A stretch of DNA of 64,000 nt from Desulfotruncus arcticus DSM 17038 (GCF_900113335.1 NZ_FOOX01000008.1:124001-188000), one strand, 5' to 3'. Positions 40,908 through 51,323 are shown, counted from the first letter of the stretch. The notes: generated from the letters alone by a model not told the origin. Numbers and translations are program-made.

Positions 40908-40986
40908 AATCAATTCCTCCTGTAGTTTAAACTACCAATAGTATTGCCCATTCTAACAAATTTATTTCATCCAGGTGAAAATTACT

Positions 40987-42309
40987 TTAGCCTAACATAA
41001 TTTTCCCCTCAGGGTAGCGCACTTCCGGCTGCCTTTGGCGGTAAGCAAGGGCATAGCCGATTGTCAGCGGCCCTAATCTGCCGAAAAACATAGTAACAAT
41101 AATCAGGATTCGGCCAAGCTGGTTTAATTCCGTAGTAAGTCCCAAAGACAGCCCAACCGTGCCCAGGGCCGAAACTACTTCAAACAGCACCTTAATAAAA
41201 TCGGCCTGGTGCGTTAAAGCAACCAGAAAAGTCACCACAAAAATTAAAAACAAACCAAGCAGCGCTATCGCCAGCGCCCTGGCAACTTCCTGGTGGGCAA
41301 TTCTTCTCCCCAATACTTCGGTATCCCGCTTACCTTTTAAAATGCTGTAAATAGCCAGCCCCAGAACAGCAAAAGTGGAAGTTTTAATTCCTCCCGCAGT
41401 TGAGCCCGACGAACCACCCACGAACATCAGGGAAATGATCAATAATTGGGTGGATAAAAGCAGAGAATTCAGATCTACGGTATTAAAACCGGCAGTCCTG
41501 GGAGTTACCGCCTGGAAAAAGGAGGCTAAAAATTTTCCTTCCAGGGTCATTTGACGAAAAGCATGATTATATTCGGAAACAAATATTATCAGCGTTCCGG
41601 CAATGATTAAACCGGCAGTGGTGATTAAAACGACCCGTGAGTGTAAAGAAAATCTTTTGTTTTGTTTATACTTATAAATCTCGTATATGACGACAAAACC
41701 TATGCCGCCAATGATAAACAGGCTTGATATGACCAAATTTACCACCGTGTCCGCGGTGAAAGCGGTGAGGCTGGAAAAGTTACCGAATATATCAAACCCC
41801 GCGTTGTTGAAGGCCGAAACCGAATGAAACAGGCCGAACCACAAAGCCCTGGGAAATCCCATGGCCGGCAGCCAGTGCAGAGCCAGAATAAATGCTCCCG
41901 CCAATTCGATACAAAAGGAAAATATTAGTAGGTACCTGAAAATATTGACAATACCTTCAATGCTGCTTTTGCCCAGAGCTTGCTGCATAATCAATCTTTG
42001 CCTTATTTGAATTCTCTTGCCCAACAGTAAAGCAAAGAAGGTGGCAAAAGACATAATTCCGAGACCGCCCACCTGGATAAGGAGCAAAATCACCAGCTGC
42101 CCAAAAAAGGTCCAGTGAGTTCCCGTATCAACCACAACCAAACCTGTTACACAAACCGCAGATGTTGCAGTAAAAACCGCAGCAGATACATCAATATTTC
42201 CGTCCGCTACCGCCCAGGGCGTGCTGAGCAAAACACTACCTGTAATAATAGCTGCCAGAAAGCCTAAAACGAGTAATTGTTGCGGGCTTAAACGGTTCAA
42301 TTTTAGCAT
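40987..42309 (-). CDS. trkH: TrkH/KtrB-type K+ uptake membrane subunit
   Basis: A 440-residue protein of the KtrB-length branch. It has the four pseudo-repeated P-loops: ATSAVCVTGLVVVDTGTHW, SVSAFNNAGFDIFGN, AVTPRTAGFNTVDL and SALGTVGLSLGLT. The conserved filter glycines are in VTGL, NNAG, TAGF and TVGL. GTSGSTAGGIKTSTFAVL-type segment (GGSSGSTAGGIKT) precedes the fourth repeat. It imports K+ with a gating RCK partner, encoded 31 bases upstream (trkA, same strand). Confidence 0.94.
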   Translation of the reverse strand: MLKLNRLSPQQLLVLGFLAAIITGSVLLSTPWAVADGNIDVSAAVFTATSAVCVTGLVVVDTGTHWTFFGQLVILLLIQVGGLGIMSFATFFALLLGKRIQIRQRLIMQQALGKSSIEGIVNIFRYLLIFSFCIELAGAFILALHWLPAMGFPRALWFGLFHSVSAFNNAGFDIFGNFSSLTAFTADTVVNLVISSLFIIGGIGFVVIYEIYKYKQNKRFSLHSRVVLITTAGLIIAGTLIIFVSEYNHAFRQMTLEGKFLASFFQAVTPRTAGFNTVDLNSLLLSTQLLIISLMFVGGSSGSTAGGIKTSTFAVLGLAIYSILKGKRDTEVLGRRIAHQEVARALAIALLGLFLIFVVTFLVALTHQADFIKVLFEVVSALGTVGLSLGLTTELNQLGRILIIVTMFFGRLGPLTIGYALAYRQRQPEVRYPEGKIMLG

Positions 42310-42340
42310 AAATGCGACCTCTTTTGCTCTCTTTTGCTGA

Positions 42341-42994
42341 TTATTCCAGTTCGATCAAACGCTGCAATTTTTCGTTTTTTCCCAGCGCCACCAGAACATC
42401 GCCCTCATTTATTAATTGTGCCGCAGTAGGAGCCACAATGATATCACCGCCGCGCCTGACGGCCAGCACGGTTACTCCCAATTTGTTGCGAACCCCTATA
42501 TCCACCAAACTCTTGCCGGCAAACGAATTGGGGGCCATCATCTCCATGATACTGTAGTCCGGCGACAGCTCAATCTGGTCAAGTATATTGTTCGAAACCA
42601 TCGACCGCGCCAGTTTTACCGCCATATCCCTTTCAGGGTAAATCACCCTGGCCCCGATTCTTTCCAAAACTTTACCATGCATGGTGTTCTGGGCCTTGGC
42701 CACCACTTTTTTAACCCCAAGCTCGTTAAGGATCAAAGTCGTCATGATACTCGCCTGAATATGTTCGCCTATGGATACCACCACCACGTCAAAATTTCTG
42801 ATACCAATTGACTTTAAAGCCTGTTCGTCGGTGGCGTCCATCTGCACGGCATGGGCGGCTATTTCAATAGCCGCGTTGACAGTATTTTCATCATTATCTA
42901 TAGCCAGTACATCATAACCCATTCGGCTTAGCTCCGAAATAAGGCTCGTTCCGAAACGCCCCAGCCCAATTACAGCAAACTGCTTATCTTTCAT
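42341..42994 (-). CDS. trkA: TrkA/KtrA-type RCK regulatory subunit
   Basis: A 217-residue cytoplasmic protein. The RCK_N Rossmann domain has GLGRFGTSLISELSRMGYDVLAID (about 10-33) followed by NTMHGKVLERIGARVIYPERDMAVKLA. The RCK_C domain (about 135-217) has GVTVLAVRRGGDIIVAPTAAQLINEGDVLVALG. It binds NAD(H)/ATP/ADP or c-di-AMP and gates the TrkH channel. It is the first gene of the trkA-trkH unit; a GGAGTCA repeat lies upstream. Confidence 0.95.
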   Translation of the reverse strand: MKDKQFAVIGLGRFGTSLISELSRMGYDVLAIDNDENTVNAAIEIAAHAVQMDATDEQALKSIGIRNFDVVVVSIGEHIQASIMTTLILNELGVKKVVAKAQNTMHGKVLERIGARVIYPERDMAVKLARSMVSNNILDQIELSPDYSIMEMMAPNSFAGKSLVDIGVRNKLGVTVLAVRRGGDIIVAPTAAQLINEGDVLVALGKNEKLQRLIELE

Positions 42995-43020
42995 TAAATA
43001 TCCTCCGTGCTAACCAAGTA

Positions 43021-43056
43021 TTCAGAATTCAGGAGTCAGGAGTCAGAATTCAGAAG
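43021..43056 (+). repeat. GGAGTCA-family repeat
   Basis: TTCAGAATTCAGGAGTCAGG then AGTCAGAATTCAGAAG, that is, two direct GGAGTCA units inside mirrored TCAGAATTC. A diverged complementary arm (TTCTGTCTCCTGA) follows at about 43098-43110. It lies between trkA and addA. Confidence 0.8.
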
Positions 43057-43147
43057 ATTAAAAGATGATACTAAAACTACTACGTTATCTTACGAACTTC
43101 TGTCTCCTGATCTATTATTCTCAATGTTTATCATATAATGACAAATA

Positions 43148-46100
43148 TTACAATAAGACAGCCTTATTTATGGAGAAAAAATGCAAATATTTTTCCAGCA
43201 CCGGCGCACCGGCAATGGAGCCGGCTGCCCGGGCATAAAGCTCCAACTGAACTTTATATCTGTTTGCAGCCTCTTCAATTTGATTTTCTGACAGCCTGTC
43301 GGTTTTGTAATCGATGACAACCAGGCCGTCCTTTTCTACGAGCAGGCAATCAATAACACCCTGCAGCAAAATAATTTCTCCTGCCGGGATTTTTCCCGCC
43401 TGATCCGGATACAGCTCAGCGGCTTCAATTCCCGTGGTAAAAGGCACTTCACGCCACAAACGCCCTGCCCCTGCCGCATTGATTAACCTGAGCCCCAGCG
43501 GGGTTTTAAAAAATCGAGCTATCTGCCCCACCGGCACCAGCCCGCGCTGCCCGGCGCTGATTATTTTCCGGTTAACCATGCTTTCCAGCTGTTGTTCTAT
43601 TCCGGCTTGATCCAGGGGCCGGTCCAACGACAGGTTCTGCATAATCAGGTGCGCCACCCGGCCTTTTTCCGCGCCGTCAAACCCGCTGCCCGTATAAAAC
43701 GCCGGCAGGTTAAAGCCGGGCGGCAGCTCCGCCGCACCGGTTGCATCCGGGGTCTCCCGGCCCGGGAGGGGCAACGCTATTCCGGGTTCCGCTTCCATTG
43801 AATCTTCTTCCAATTCTTCCTGCCTGTGCCGCCATTCCGTAACTGTTACTTTAGTTGGCAGTCCGGCCAGCTCAAGGTGAGGATACATCCATAACAGCCG
43901 GTCGTGCAATTCCCCGGCGCCAAGCAGCTCTTTGTTCTCCCCGGACCAGCTTTCCTCTTGCTGCCGCAGCCATTCCTCAGGCAGCGGCTCAAGGCGCCGC
44001 AGGAATTCCAGCCACGTTTCCGACTCCGGTTCGTCTCCGGCTTGATCAGTCTCCCGCAAATATTTTAGTGCGACAGCCGGCCACAGAAAAACCCTCCAGT
44101 CACAGGTACCGGCCCCGGCAGTCTCATGCGGTTGGCTTAACATTTGGTTCATTACCGGGCTCATGGCTGCATGGCTCCACAGAGCCGGTCCCAGCCAGCC
44201 CACCGGTGTTTTGGCGCCAGCCAGCAGCGGGGCGCTCAAAGGGCCTTCTGCCGGAGCGGCCAGGCCGCGCCTGTCCCATTCCTGCACCGCTTTGTCCAGA
44301 TCTTTAATGGCCGCGGTTATAATTAACTTTTCCCTGGCCCGGGTCAGGGCCACATAGAGGAGGCGCATTTCCTCCGCCAGCGTCTCAAGCCGCATGCGCT
44401 GCTTAATTACCCTTTGCAATACCGTGGGATACTTAATTCCCCGCTCCAGGTCCACTATTACCGGCCCGCACCCCAGGCGGCGGTGCAGCAGCGGGTTCCG
44501 GCGCAAATCCATAAAATTGAAGCCCCGCCCCAATCCCGCAACCACCACCACCGGAAATTCAAGCCCCTTGGACCTGTGTACGCTCATCAGACGGACCACA
44601 TCTTCATTTTCACCCAGGGAACGGGCCGCATCCATGTCGCCGCCGGTTTCCCGAACCTGCTCCACAAAACGGAGGAACCGGAACAATCCACGGTAGACAG
44701 TCCCTTCAAACCGCCTGGCCCGGTCCACCAGCGCTCTCAAGTTGGCCTGACGCGCGGCCCCGCCGGGCATGGCCCCAACCAGGTCACAGTAGCCCGTCTG
44801 GCGGTACAGCTCTTCCAGTAGTTCGGCCGGGGATATGCGGGACGCCAGATCCCGCCAGCCATCAAGCCGCTCCAGAAAACGTTTTAAATCATGCATTAAT
44901 TCCCGGTCAACCTCACCGGCCCCGGAAGCAACCTGCCTCACCGCACTATAGAAATCTCCCCGGGGGCAGGCCAAACGGATTTGCGCCAGCCGGGCGGCAT
45001 CCAGACCGACGATCGGGGATCGCAGCACCGCCGCCAGAGGTATATCACGGACCGGGTTATCGATAATCTGCAGTAAGGCAATTACGGTTTGCACTTCCGG
45101 CGCGTCGAAATACCCCCCGCCGCCGTCCGCGTAGGCAGGAATACCGGACCGGCGGAACTCTTCAAGATAGATTCCGGCCCGGCCTCTGGGCGATCTCATT
45201 AAAACCACTATATCCCGCCAGGTGACCTGCCGCAAGCCGCCGGCACCGCCTTCCCGCACCATTCGGTTAATACGGTCCGCCACCCAGCGCGCTTCCAGCC
45301 GCACCAGGTCCAGATCATCCAAAGCCTCCGTTTCAGCTGCAGCATCCTCAGCTTCCGCGCTTTCCTCACCCATGCCGCTGTCAGGCTGCCCGTAATGTTC
45401 CAGCAGGTGAAACTCTACCGGGGATTCCTCTTCTTCTTTTCCTGACGCTTTTCCTCCCCCTTCACCCGCATTTTCGCCACAGTTCTTTTTCCCGCTGTCT
45501 CCGCCGGGACTGCCTGCACCGGGGTTCAGGCGGGCCCGGTCATCATAGGCCAGCTCAGCCACTTGCTCATTCATTAACCTGCCAAACAGGTAATTAACAG
45601 TATTTAGTATTTCCGGGCGGCTGCGAAAGTTTGAGCGCAGGTCCAGGCGCAAACCTGCTCCCCCGCCTGCGGCTTGATCATCAATACTGCCAAAACTGTG
45701 ATAATAGCCGAGAAATACCGTGGGGTCGGCCAGCCGGAACCTGTAGATGCTTTGTTTTACATCCCCCACCAGAAAACGGTTGTCCCCCCGGGCTACCAGA
45801 CGCAGCACAGCTTCCTGGACTCCGTTGATATCCTGGTATTCGTCGACCAGCACCTCGCTGAAATACTCCCGGTACTCCAGGGCCACGCCGGACGGCAGCA
45901 GCGGAGCGGCAGGGTCGTCAAGCGGCTCCGCCCCCCAATTGGATTCTTCGGCGTTTTGGGCTAAAACCGCCAGGGCCAAATGTTCAAGATCGGAAAAATC
46001 CACCACGGCCCGGTCCAATTTTTTATTCAGGTATGCTTTTTTAAAACGCAGGGTTAAATCCACCAGTGCCCGCACCAGAGGAGCGGCCCGCAGTAGATCA

Positions 46101-47107
46101 CCGAGCATATCGCCGGTGGAACGGCTAAAACAATCTTTATATATGGCGGCCGACCTTTTTTTAACCCCGTCCCGCAGCTCCTGGACTTTCTTCTTAATTT
46201 CTTCCTGCGACTCCCCTTTACGCGCCCTGGGCAACGCAGACCAGTTGGTCAGCCTTTCCAGAGCACTTTTAAGCCCATCAAACGGCCCGTCCAGCAGCTG
46301 CAGCACCTCACACACCCCGGCAGCATCCTCCGCCAGCCTTGCTGTATAACCGGACGGCCCGCCCGGCCCGTCTGCCAGCCTTAAAGCCTGCTCCAGATCA
46401 TCCCGCCAGTTTTCAAATTCCAGGCGCAGCATGTCCCGCCAGTCCTTGACCCAGGCTTGTTCTTCCCAGGACCGGGCAACGGACTGCTCCAGCATGGCGG
46501 CCACACTGTTGAGCCACGCCCCCGGACGGGGCATGCTGTGGGCAAACTCATACAGGCGGAGAATCAGCTGAACCAGCTCACGGTCGTCTCCATGCCGTCC
46601 GGCCATGGTCCGGGCCAGCTGCAAAAACGGCGATTCCGGTGGTGCATCCCGGTGCTCTTCGTAACATTCCTCCAGCATCGCCTCAATAATTTCAACGCGC
46701 AGCATAGCGGCTTCATTTTCATCCATGACCCGAAAACCCGGGTCCAGCTTCAAAAGGTAAAAGTGGCTCCTGATGACCTCACTGCAGAAGGAATGAAGCG
46801 TCCCGATATTGGCCCGGGGCACCAGGAACAGCTGCCGCTGCAGCAGCTCGCTGTCCGGCTGCTCCTGCAGGGCCCCGGCCAAAGCCGCACCAACCCTGTG
46901 GCGCATTTCCCCCGCGGCGGCATCGGTAAAAGTAACCACCAATAACCTGTCCAAATCCACCGGATTTTGCCGGTCCAACAGCATTTGGATGATTCTCTCC
47001 ACCAGCACGGCAGTCTTGCCGGAGCCGGCGGCAGCTGAAACCAGCAGGTTTCCGTTCCGAGTCTCTATCGCTTTGCGCTGCTCACCGGTCCAGCGAATAG
47101 AAGTCAA
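43148..47107 (-). CDS. addA: AddA helicase-nuclease subunit
   Basis: A 1319-residue UvrD-like helicase/nuclease. RWTGEQRKAIETRNGNLLVSAAAGSGKTAVLVERI at the start holds the Q motif and Walker A; VDEYQDINGVQEAVLRL (about 445) is motif II; LMSVHRSKGLEFPVVVVAGLGRGFN (about 865) and LYVALTRAREKL carry motifs V-VI. The C-terminal RecB-family nuclease has GVIDCLLVEKDGLVVIDYKTDRL. It forms the AddAB complex that processes double-strand breaks for RecA. The TTG at 47107 has AAAGGGGG 8 bases upstream and overlaps addB by 26 bases. A Gly/Glu/Lys-rich insert of about 70 residues (GAGSPGGDSGKKN...) interrupts the helicase at about 530-600. Confidence 0.96.
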   Translation of the reverse strand: MTSIRWTGEQRKAIETRNGNLLVSAAAGSGKTAVLVERIIQMLLDRQNPVDLDRLLVVTFTDAAAGEMRHRVGAALAGALQEQPDSELLQRQLFLVPRANIGTLHSFCSEVIRSHFYLLKLDPGFRVMDENEAAMLRVEIIEAMLEECYEEHRDAPPESPFLQLARTMAGRHGDDRELVQLILRLYEFAHSMPRPGAWLNSVAAMLEQSVARSWEEQAWVKDWRDMLRLEFENWRDDLEQALRLADGPGGPSGYTARLAEDAAGVCEVLQLLDGPFDGLKSALERLTNWSALPRARKGESQEEIKKKVQELRDGVKKRSAAIYKDCFSRSTGDMLGDLLRAAPLVRALVDLTLRFKKAYLNKKLDRAVVDFSDLEHLALAVLAQNAEESNWGAEPLDDPAAPLLPSGVALEYREYFSEVLVDEYQDINGVQEAVLRLVARGDNRFLVGDVKQSIYRFRLADPTVFLGYYHSFGSIDDQAAGGGAGLRLDLRSNFRSRPEILNTVNYLFGRLMNEQVAELAYDDRARLNPGAGSPGGDSGKKNCGENAGEGGGKASGKEEEESPVEFHLLEHYGQPDSGMGEESAEAEDAAAETEALDDLDLVRLEARWVADRINRMVREGGAGGLRQVTWRDIVVLMRSPRGRAGIYLEEFRRSGIPAYADGGGGYFDAPEVQTVIALLQIIDNPVRDIPLAAVLRSPIVGLDAARLAQIRLACPRGDFYSAVRQVASGAGEVDRELMHDLKRFLERLDGWRDLASRISPAELLEELYRQTGYCDLVGAMPGGAARQANLRALVDRARRFEGTVYRGLFRFLRFVEQVRETGGDMDAARSLGENEDVVRLMSVHRSKGLEFPVVVVAGLGRGFNFMDLRRNPLLHRRLGCGPVIVDLERGIKYPTVLQRVIKQRMRLETLAEEMRLLYVALTRAREKLIITAAIKDLDKAVQEWDRRGLAAPAEGPLSAPLLAGAKTPVGWLGPALWSHAAMSPVMNQMLSQPHETAGAGTCDWRVFLWPAVALKYLRETDQAGDEPESETWLEFLRRLEPLPEEWLRQQEESWSGENKELLGAGELHDRLLWMYPHLELAGLPTKVTVTEWRHRQEELEEDSMEAEPGIALPLPGRETPDATGAAELPPGFNLPAFYTGSGFDGAEKGRVAHLIMQNLSLDRPLDQAGIEQQLESMVNRKIISAGQRGLVPVGQIARFFKTPLGLRLINAAGAGRLWREVPFTTGIEAAELYPDQAGKIPAGEIILLQGVIDCLLVEKDGLVVIDYKTDRLSENQIEEAANRYKVQLELYARAAGSIAGAPVLEKYLHFFSINKAVLL

Positions 47108-50100
47108 AGCAGGCACCCCCTTTTCGTCCGACTTCATATTGTACGCGGCGCCTGAGTTCCTTGGCATCAAGGTTTAAACTGCGAAACCGGTTTTCCGGCA
47201 GCCATAAATCAAACCGGCAAACCGAACCATAGACGCAAAAATCACAGGCCCCGGCCTTACCCACTTTTAGCGGGGCGATATCAACCCGCCCGGCGGCTAT
47301 GTCCTGCCCGATAATTTTCAGCAGCTGCCCCAGGGCATCCAGCAGCCACTGAAACTCTCCCGGTGTATATACCGAAGCCGCACTGCGGCCGGAAATACCG
47401 CCGTCCTTGTTTAATGAGGCGGGCACCAGCAGCGAGGAGCAGCCCGGCGCCAACCCTTGATCCAACAGCCGGTACAGTTCAGCTCCGCAGTCAACCAGCA
47501 AACCGTTTAATTTAAATTGTTTCAACCATTCCCGTTCTAATTGAGGAAGAGGCACATCCGGAACAGACAGGTTTAAAATGGGGCGCTGCACTCTCAGGTA
47601 AAATGCCCCTGCAGGTTCAACTATCTGCCCGGCGCGGGCACAAACCGCCGCAAAGTATTCCAGGGCCACCTGCAAATACACCAGCAGCTGAAGCTGGGCC
47701 CCCGCCAGCACCCGGGGCAGCTCAAGCTTTTCCGGTCCGGACTTGTAATCGATAATCCGCAAATAATAGCCTTCCCGGCCCGGCCCCAGATCCACCCTGT
47801 CGATGCGCCCGCTTAAGGTTAGCTTCACCCCGCCGGCAAGCTCCACTTCCAGCGACGGCAGCAGCAGCTCAGGCCCCAAAGGCGCCGGGCCGGTTATCCC
47901 CCCGGCTTCCGCCGGAATTTTTCCCTGCGGCCCGAAATATACTTCCAAGGCCGCGGGGCGAAAGTTACTCTCCCTCATCTGCCTGGTCATGGCCAGAGCA
48001 GTGTCGTTTAAACGCTCCAGCAGACGGTCTTTTTGCCGGTGCATACGGGCGCTGCTCAATAAAATCTTGCCCTGCAGGCGTGGGGCCAGAGTATCTACAA
48101 TTTCGGTGCAAATACCTTTAACCTGTTCGTCGTCCAGTTGATCCCAGTGGGCTCCGGCATCGGTTACCTTTTCCACAAAAATTCGCAAAGCCTCGTGGTA
48201 GAGCTGGCCGGTATCAGGAGGCGCCAGCCGGTAGACAGCCCTTTCTTCGAGCTGCAGCCCGTGGGCTAAAAAGTGCGCAAAGGGACACCGGACGAACCGT
48301 TCCAGGCGCGAAACGCTGCTGGTAAAATATTTTTGTTTACGATTGCCGCGGCTCCATAAACCAAGCGACAGGTCCTCGCCCAACGGAGCTTCTGTGTTTC
48401 TGCCGGACAGACTGTTAACCAGCAGCTTCATTTTGGGCCGCCACTCGGCCTTTGCAGCCAGCAGGTTGTACAGCCTCCACCACGCCGGGTGAATCTGATG
48501 TCCCCAGGCCGCTTCCCGCCAGCGCAGCGCAAGGCGGGGCAGCAGTCCCGCCGGGTGCTCCATAAAATCCAGGTCAGCCCAACCTCCGGGAGGGTCTGTC
48601 GGCATTAATTCGGCTTCCAGCCAGGGGAAAAGTTCCCGGACCCGCCTGATGACCATTGAAGGGGAAGCGGCCCTGCCTTCATCGTCGCCCAGGGGGTAGC
48701 TTAAATAAAGCGCGCCGCCGGTGCGGGTAAGCGCCCGGTACACCAGAAATTGCTCCTGGTACAGGCTGTCCCTGGTCCCCGGCGGCAGCTCCAGCTCTTT
48801 TGCGGCCAGGCGATCGGCCAGCAGCTCCCGCTCCCGCTCGGTGAAGACACCGTATTTACGAATGGCAGCCGGCAAAACACCCTCGGAAAGCCCCGGGATA
48901 AAAAGAGCTGCCACATCGCGCGGGGGACGGGAGCGATCCAGGCTGCCTATGGTTACCGCATCCAGCCCGGGTGGAATCATACTCAGGCTCAGCGCCTCAA
49001 AGCCCGCGTCAAGCACCGCGCCCCACTCGGCCATGGTCAGCCTGTCATGGCCCAGCACTTCGGCCAGTTCATCCAGCAGCCCGTTGACCAGCCGCCAGAC
49101 CTGAAGGTGCTGGCGCGTCAGTTCGGGACGGCCCGCATCAAAAGCAGCCCTGCTCCATTGATCCATCCGCCACGGAATACCAAGCTCCAAACATAGCTCC
49201 ACCAAAACACGGGACCAGTCCCGCCCCGTCATGCGGCCCGGCCGGCCGGAAGCCGCATCCCGCACCTTTAGCTGGGCGGCCCTTAATTCCTTTACCGCCC
49301 TCCGGCGCATAGCGTCCATTTCAGCCAGTTCCGGCGGGAGATCCTCTGCCGGTTGCTCTTCCAGCCAGCTACGTCCGGGCACATACCGCCAGGGTTCTTC
49401 GCTATACCATTTGCTCCCCCTGATTCCCGCCGCCAGCACATAGTTTTCCAACCGGTCTGTTTCATCCCGGCTCAACGGCGCCAGCCCGGTTTTTAAATAC
49501 CGAAACACGGGATCATAAGTCCAGCCCGACTGCCAGACTTCCGCCGCCGACCTCAACAGTTCAACCAACGGATGGTGCATTACGCTTTGCCTGTGATCTA
49601 TAAAAAAGGGGATTTCGTAATCCTCAAAAACCCGCTGCAACAAAGGGAAGTAAACATTAATGTCCCTTACCGCAACCATAATTCTGCGGGGACGCAGGCC
49701 ACCGTCCCGCATTAGCCTGCGAACTTTTCTGGCTATGCCTTCCACTTCGGCCCGGGTATTGACCGCGGCAGCGAGAAAAATCCGGTTAAGCCGCTCTTTG
49801 TAAGCATGCACCGGGTAGGTGAAGAAATTTTTCTCCAGGTAGGCGAGTTCCGGCGCGTCCTTAAAACGCCAATTGACACCGGGAGCCAAATAAACGGTTT
49901 CCACCGCCGCACCGGCAGCGCGGGCCAGGCGGCAGAGCCTGTGACAGGTTTCCCCGGGCTTGACAAAAGGGTGATTCTCCGGCAGGCGCCTTTTGGTGGA
50001 AGCCTCATCCAGGCACAGTGTCAGGGTAAGCTCCTTTGACTTTTGGAGCAGCGCCTTGATCACCTCGTATTCCTGGGGGCTAAAAGAATTAAACCCGTCT

Positions 50101-50690
50101 ACCCATACCCGGCACCCCTCCAACAAAGCCGCGCCCGGTATTTGCCCGGCCAGCAGGTTCAAGTAATCATCCGGATCGGTATATTTATCAGCCAGTTTTT
50201 CATTGATCCGGTGAAAAACCAGGCTGAAGTCCCTTAGCTTCATACCCAGTTGTCCGGCTTCCCGCCCGGCTGCCCCGATTAAATCCTCCGGGGATAGCCG
50301 GCAGGTTTTTACCTCACCCACCAGTTCGGAAAGAGACGCCAGAAAGCCGGGCCGGTTTTGCAGCGCGCCCATCATTTCCAAACTGCCTTTTTCCTCCAGC
50401 AAAACACCTTTAAGCATCATCCTGCGCCCCAGTTCACTAACCGGGAGCAGCGCGGCGCCACCGGTTTCCCGCAGCACCCGGTGCGCAAAACGGCGAAAGC
50501 TGTAGACCTGGGCCCGCATGCTCCCGCCAAACTGAGCCAGTTCCCGTTCCATTGAGAAAGTCTCCTGGGCCGGGACGATAAAAACCAGCGGCGGTCCCAG
50601 CGGATTCTCCCGCAGCCCGGCAAAAATCTCATCCAGGCAGCGGCGGGTCTTGCCAACTCCCGCACGCCCCAATAACAAACGCAGGGTCAT
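47082..50690 (-). CDS. addB: AddB nuclease/helicase-like subunit
   Basis: A 1202-residue partner of AddA. The N-terminus LRLLLGRAGVGKTRRCLDEI is the Walker A site. The middle is a degenerate helicase. The C-terminal nuclease has GRIDRVDLG...LRIIDYKSG with catalytic Asp and Lys. Iron-sulfur cysteines are visible as FVRCPFAHFLAHGL (about 805) and CDFCVYGSVCRFD (about 1155-1165), the four-Cys pattern known in AddB that stabilises the nuclease. It is the first gene of the addBA operon, with a usual length and a good ATG start. Confidence 0.96.
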   Translation of the reverse strand: MTLRLLLGRAGVGKTRRCLDEIFAGLRENPLGPPLVFIVPAQETFSMERELAQFGGSMRAQVYSFRRFAHRVLRETGGAALLPVSELGRRMMLKGVLLEEKGSLEMMGALQNRPGFLASLSELVGEVKTCRLSPEDLIGAAGREAGQLGMKLRDFSLVFHRINEKLADKYTDPDDYLNLLAGQIPGAALLEGCRVWVDGFNSFSPQEYEVIKALLQKSKELTLTLCLDEASTKRRLPENHPFVKPGETCHRLCRLARAAGAAVETVYLAPGVNWRFKDAPELAYLEKNFFTYPVHAYKERLNRIFLAAAVNTRAEVEGIARKVRRLMRDGGLRPRRIMVAVRDINVYFPLLQRVFEDYEIPFFIDHRQSVMHHPLVELLRSAAEVWQSGWTYDPVFRYLKTGLAPLSRDETDRLENYVLAAGIRGSKWYSEEPWRYVPGRSWLEEQPAEDLPPELAEMDAMRRRAVKELRAAQLKVRDAASGRPGRMTGRDWSRVLVELCLELGIPWRMDQWSRAAFDAGRPELTRQHLQVWRLVNGLLDELAEVLGHDRLTMAEWGAVLDAGFEALSLSMIPPGLDAVTIGSLDRSRPPRDVAALFIPGLSEGVLPAAIRKYGVFTERERELLADRLAAKELELPPGTRDSLYQEQFLVYRALTRTGGALYLSYPLGDDEGRAASPSMVIRRVRELFPWLEAELMPTDPPGGWADLDFMEHPAGLLPRLALRWREAAWGHQIHPAWWRLYNLLAAKAEWRPKMKLLVNSLSGRNTEAPLGEDLSLGLWSRGNRKQKYFTSSVSRLERFVRCPFAHFLAHGLQLEERAVYRLAPPDTGQLYHEALRIFVEKVTDAGAHWDQLDDEQVKGICTEIVDTLAPRLQGKILLSSARMHRQKDRLLERLNDTALAMTRQMRESNFRPAALEVYFGPQGKIPAEAGGITGPAPLGPELLLPSLEVELAGGVKLTLSGRIDRVDLGPGREGYYLRIIDYKSGPEKLELPRVLAGAQLQLLVYLQVALEYFAAVCARAGQIVEPAGAFYLRVQRPILNLSVPDVPLPQLEREWLKQFKLNGLLVDCGAELYRLLDQGLAPGCSSLLVPASLNKDGGISGRSAASVYTPGEFQWLLDALGQLLKIIGQDIAAGRVDIAPLKVGKAGACDFCVYGSVCRFDLWLPENRFRSLNLDAKELRRRVQYEVGRKGGACFDFYSLDR

Positions 50691-50780
50691 AATTATCCCC
50701 CTTGCAATTAGATAAAAGTACTAAATCCAAATTTAGCTCATAAAATATAAGGATGAACAGCCAAACGGGGTGAGTTAAAG

Positions 50781-51116
50781 ATGGCTTCCAAGCAAGTTCC
50801 ATGTGTTTCCGGGCGCTACAGAAGCGTCAAACCCGGAGATACCTTGTACACCATTGCACGAGAAACGGGTACAACGTTGGATATACTGACAAGGCTCAAT
50901 CCCGGCATCGACCCTCTGAACCTGCAGGTGGGGCAAATGATCTGCCTTCCCGAAGTTGCTTGTGCTTCAGGGATTTATTGGATTGTAGCCCCGGGCGACA
51001 CGCTACATCTAATTGCCCAATCAATAGGAACCACCGTCGCTAGATTATTAGAGTTAAACCCCAATATAGACCCCTCCAATCTGCAGGAAAACCAAACCAT
51101 CTGCCTGCCGGAATAA
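50781..51116 (+). CDS. Two-LysM-domain protein
   Basis: A 111-residue protein of two nearly equal LysM domains: YRSVKPGDTLYTIARETGTTLDILTRLNPGIDPLNLQVGQMICLP (about 13-57) and YWIVAPGDTLHLIAQSIGTTVARLLELNPNIDPSNLQENQTICLP (about 66-110). A CVSG or CASG lead-in precedes each, so each unit has one Cys before and one in the ICLP end, perhaps a disulfide. There is no signal peptide or membrane helix, which fits spore-coat or cortex-associated LysM proteins of Firmicutes; binding of peptidoglycan glycans is expected. The ribosome binding site is GGGGTGAG before ATG. Confidence 0.88.
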   Translation: MASKQVPCVSGRYRSVKPGDTLYTIARETGTTLDILTRLNPGIDPLNLQVGQMICLPEVACASGIYWIVAPGDTLHLIAQSIGTTVARLLELNPNIDPSNLQENQTICLPE

Positions 51117-51118
51117 AG

Positions 51119-51170
<52 letters not shown>

Positions 51171-51256
51171 AATAATTTTAGGATGCAATTCAACTGAATG
51201 CAATAAATCTCTACTGAATTCTGACTACTGAATACTAAATTCTAATTAAATAGTAT

Positions 51257-51285
51257 AAGCCACCCCGGGATATGGGTGGCTTTTT
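51257..51285. terminator. Rho-independent terminator
   Basis: AAGCCACCC pairs with GGGTGGCTT, followed by TTT, between the convergent LysM and small acidic genes. Confidence 0.82.
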
Positions 51286-51323
51286 GAATTAATCTGAAAC
51301 GTAAATCTCCGGGACGCCTGCAG

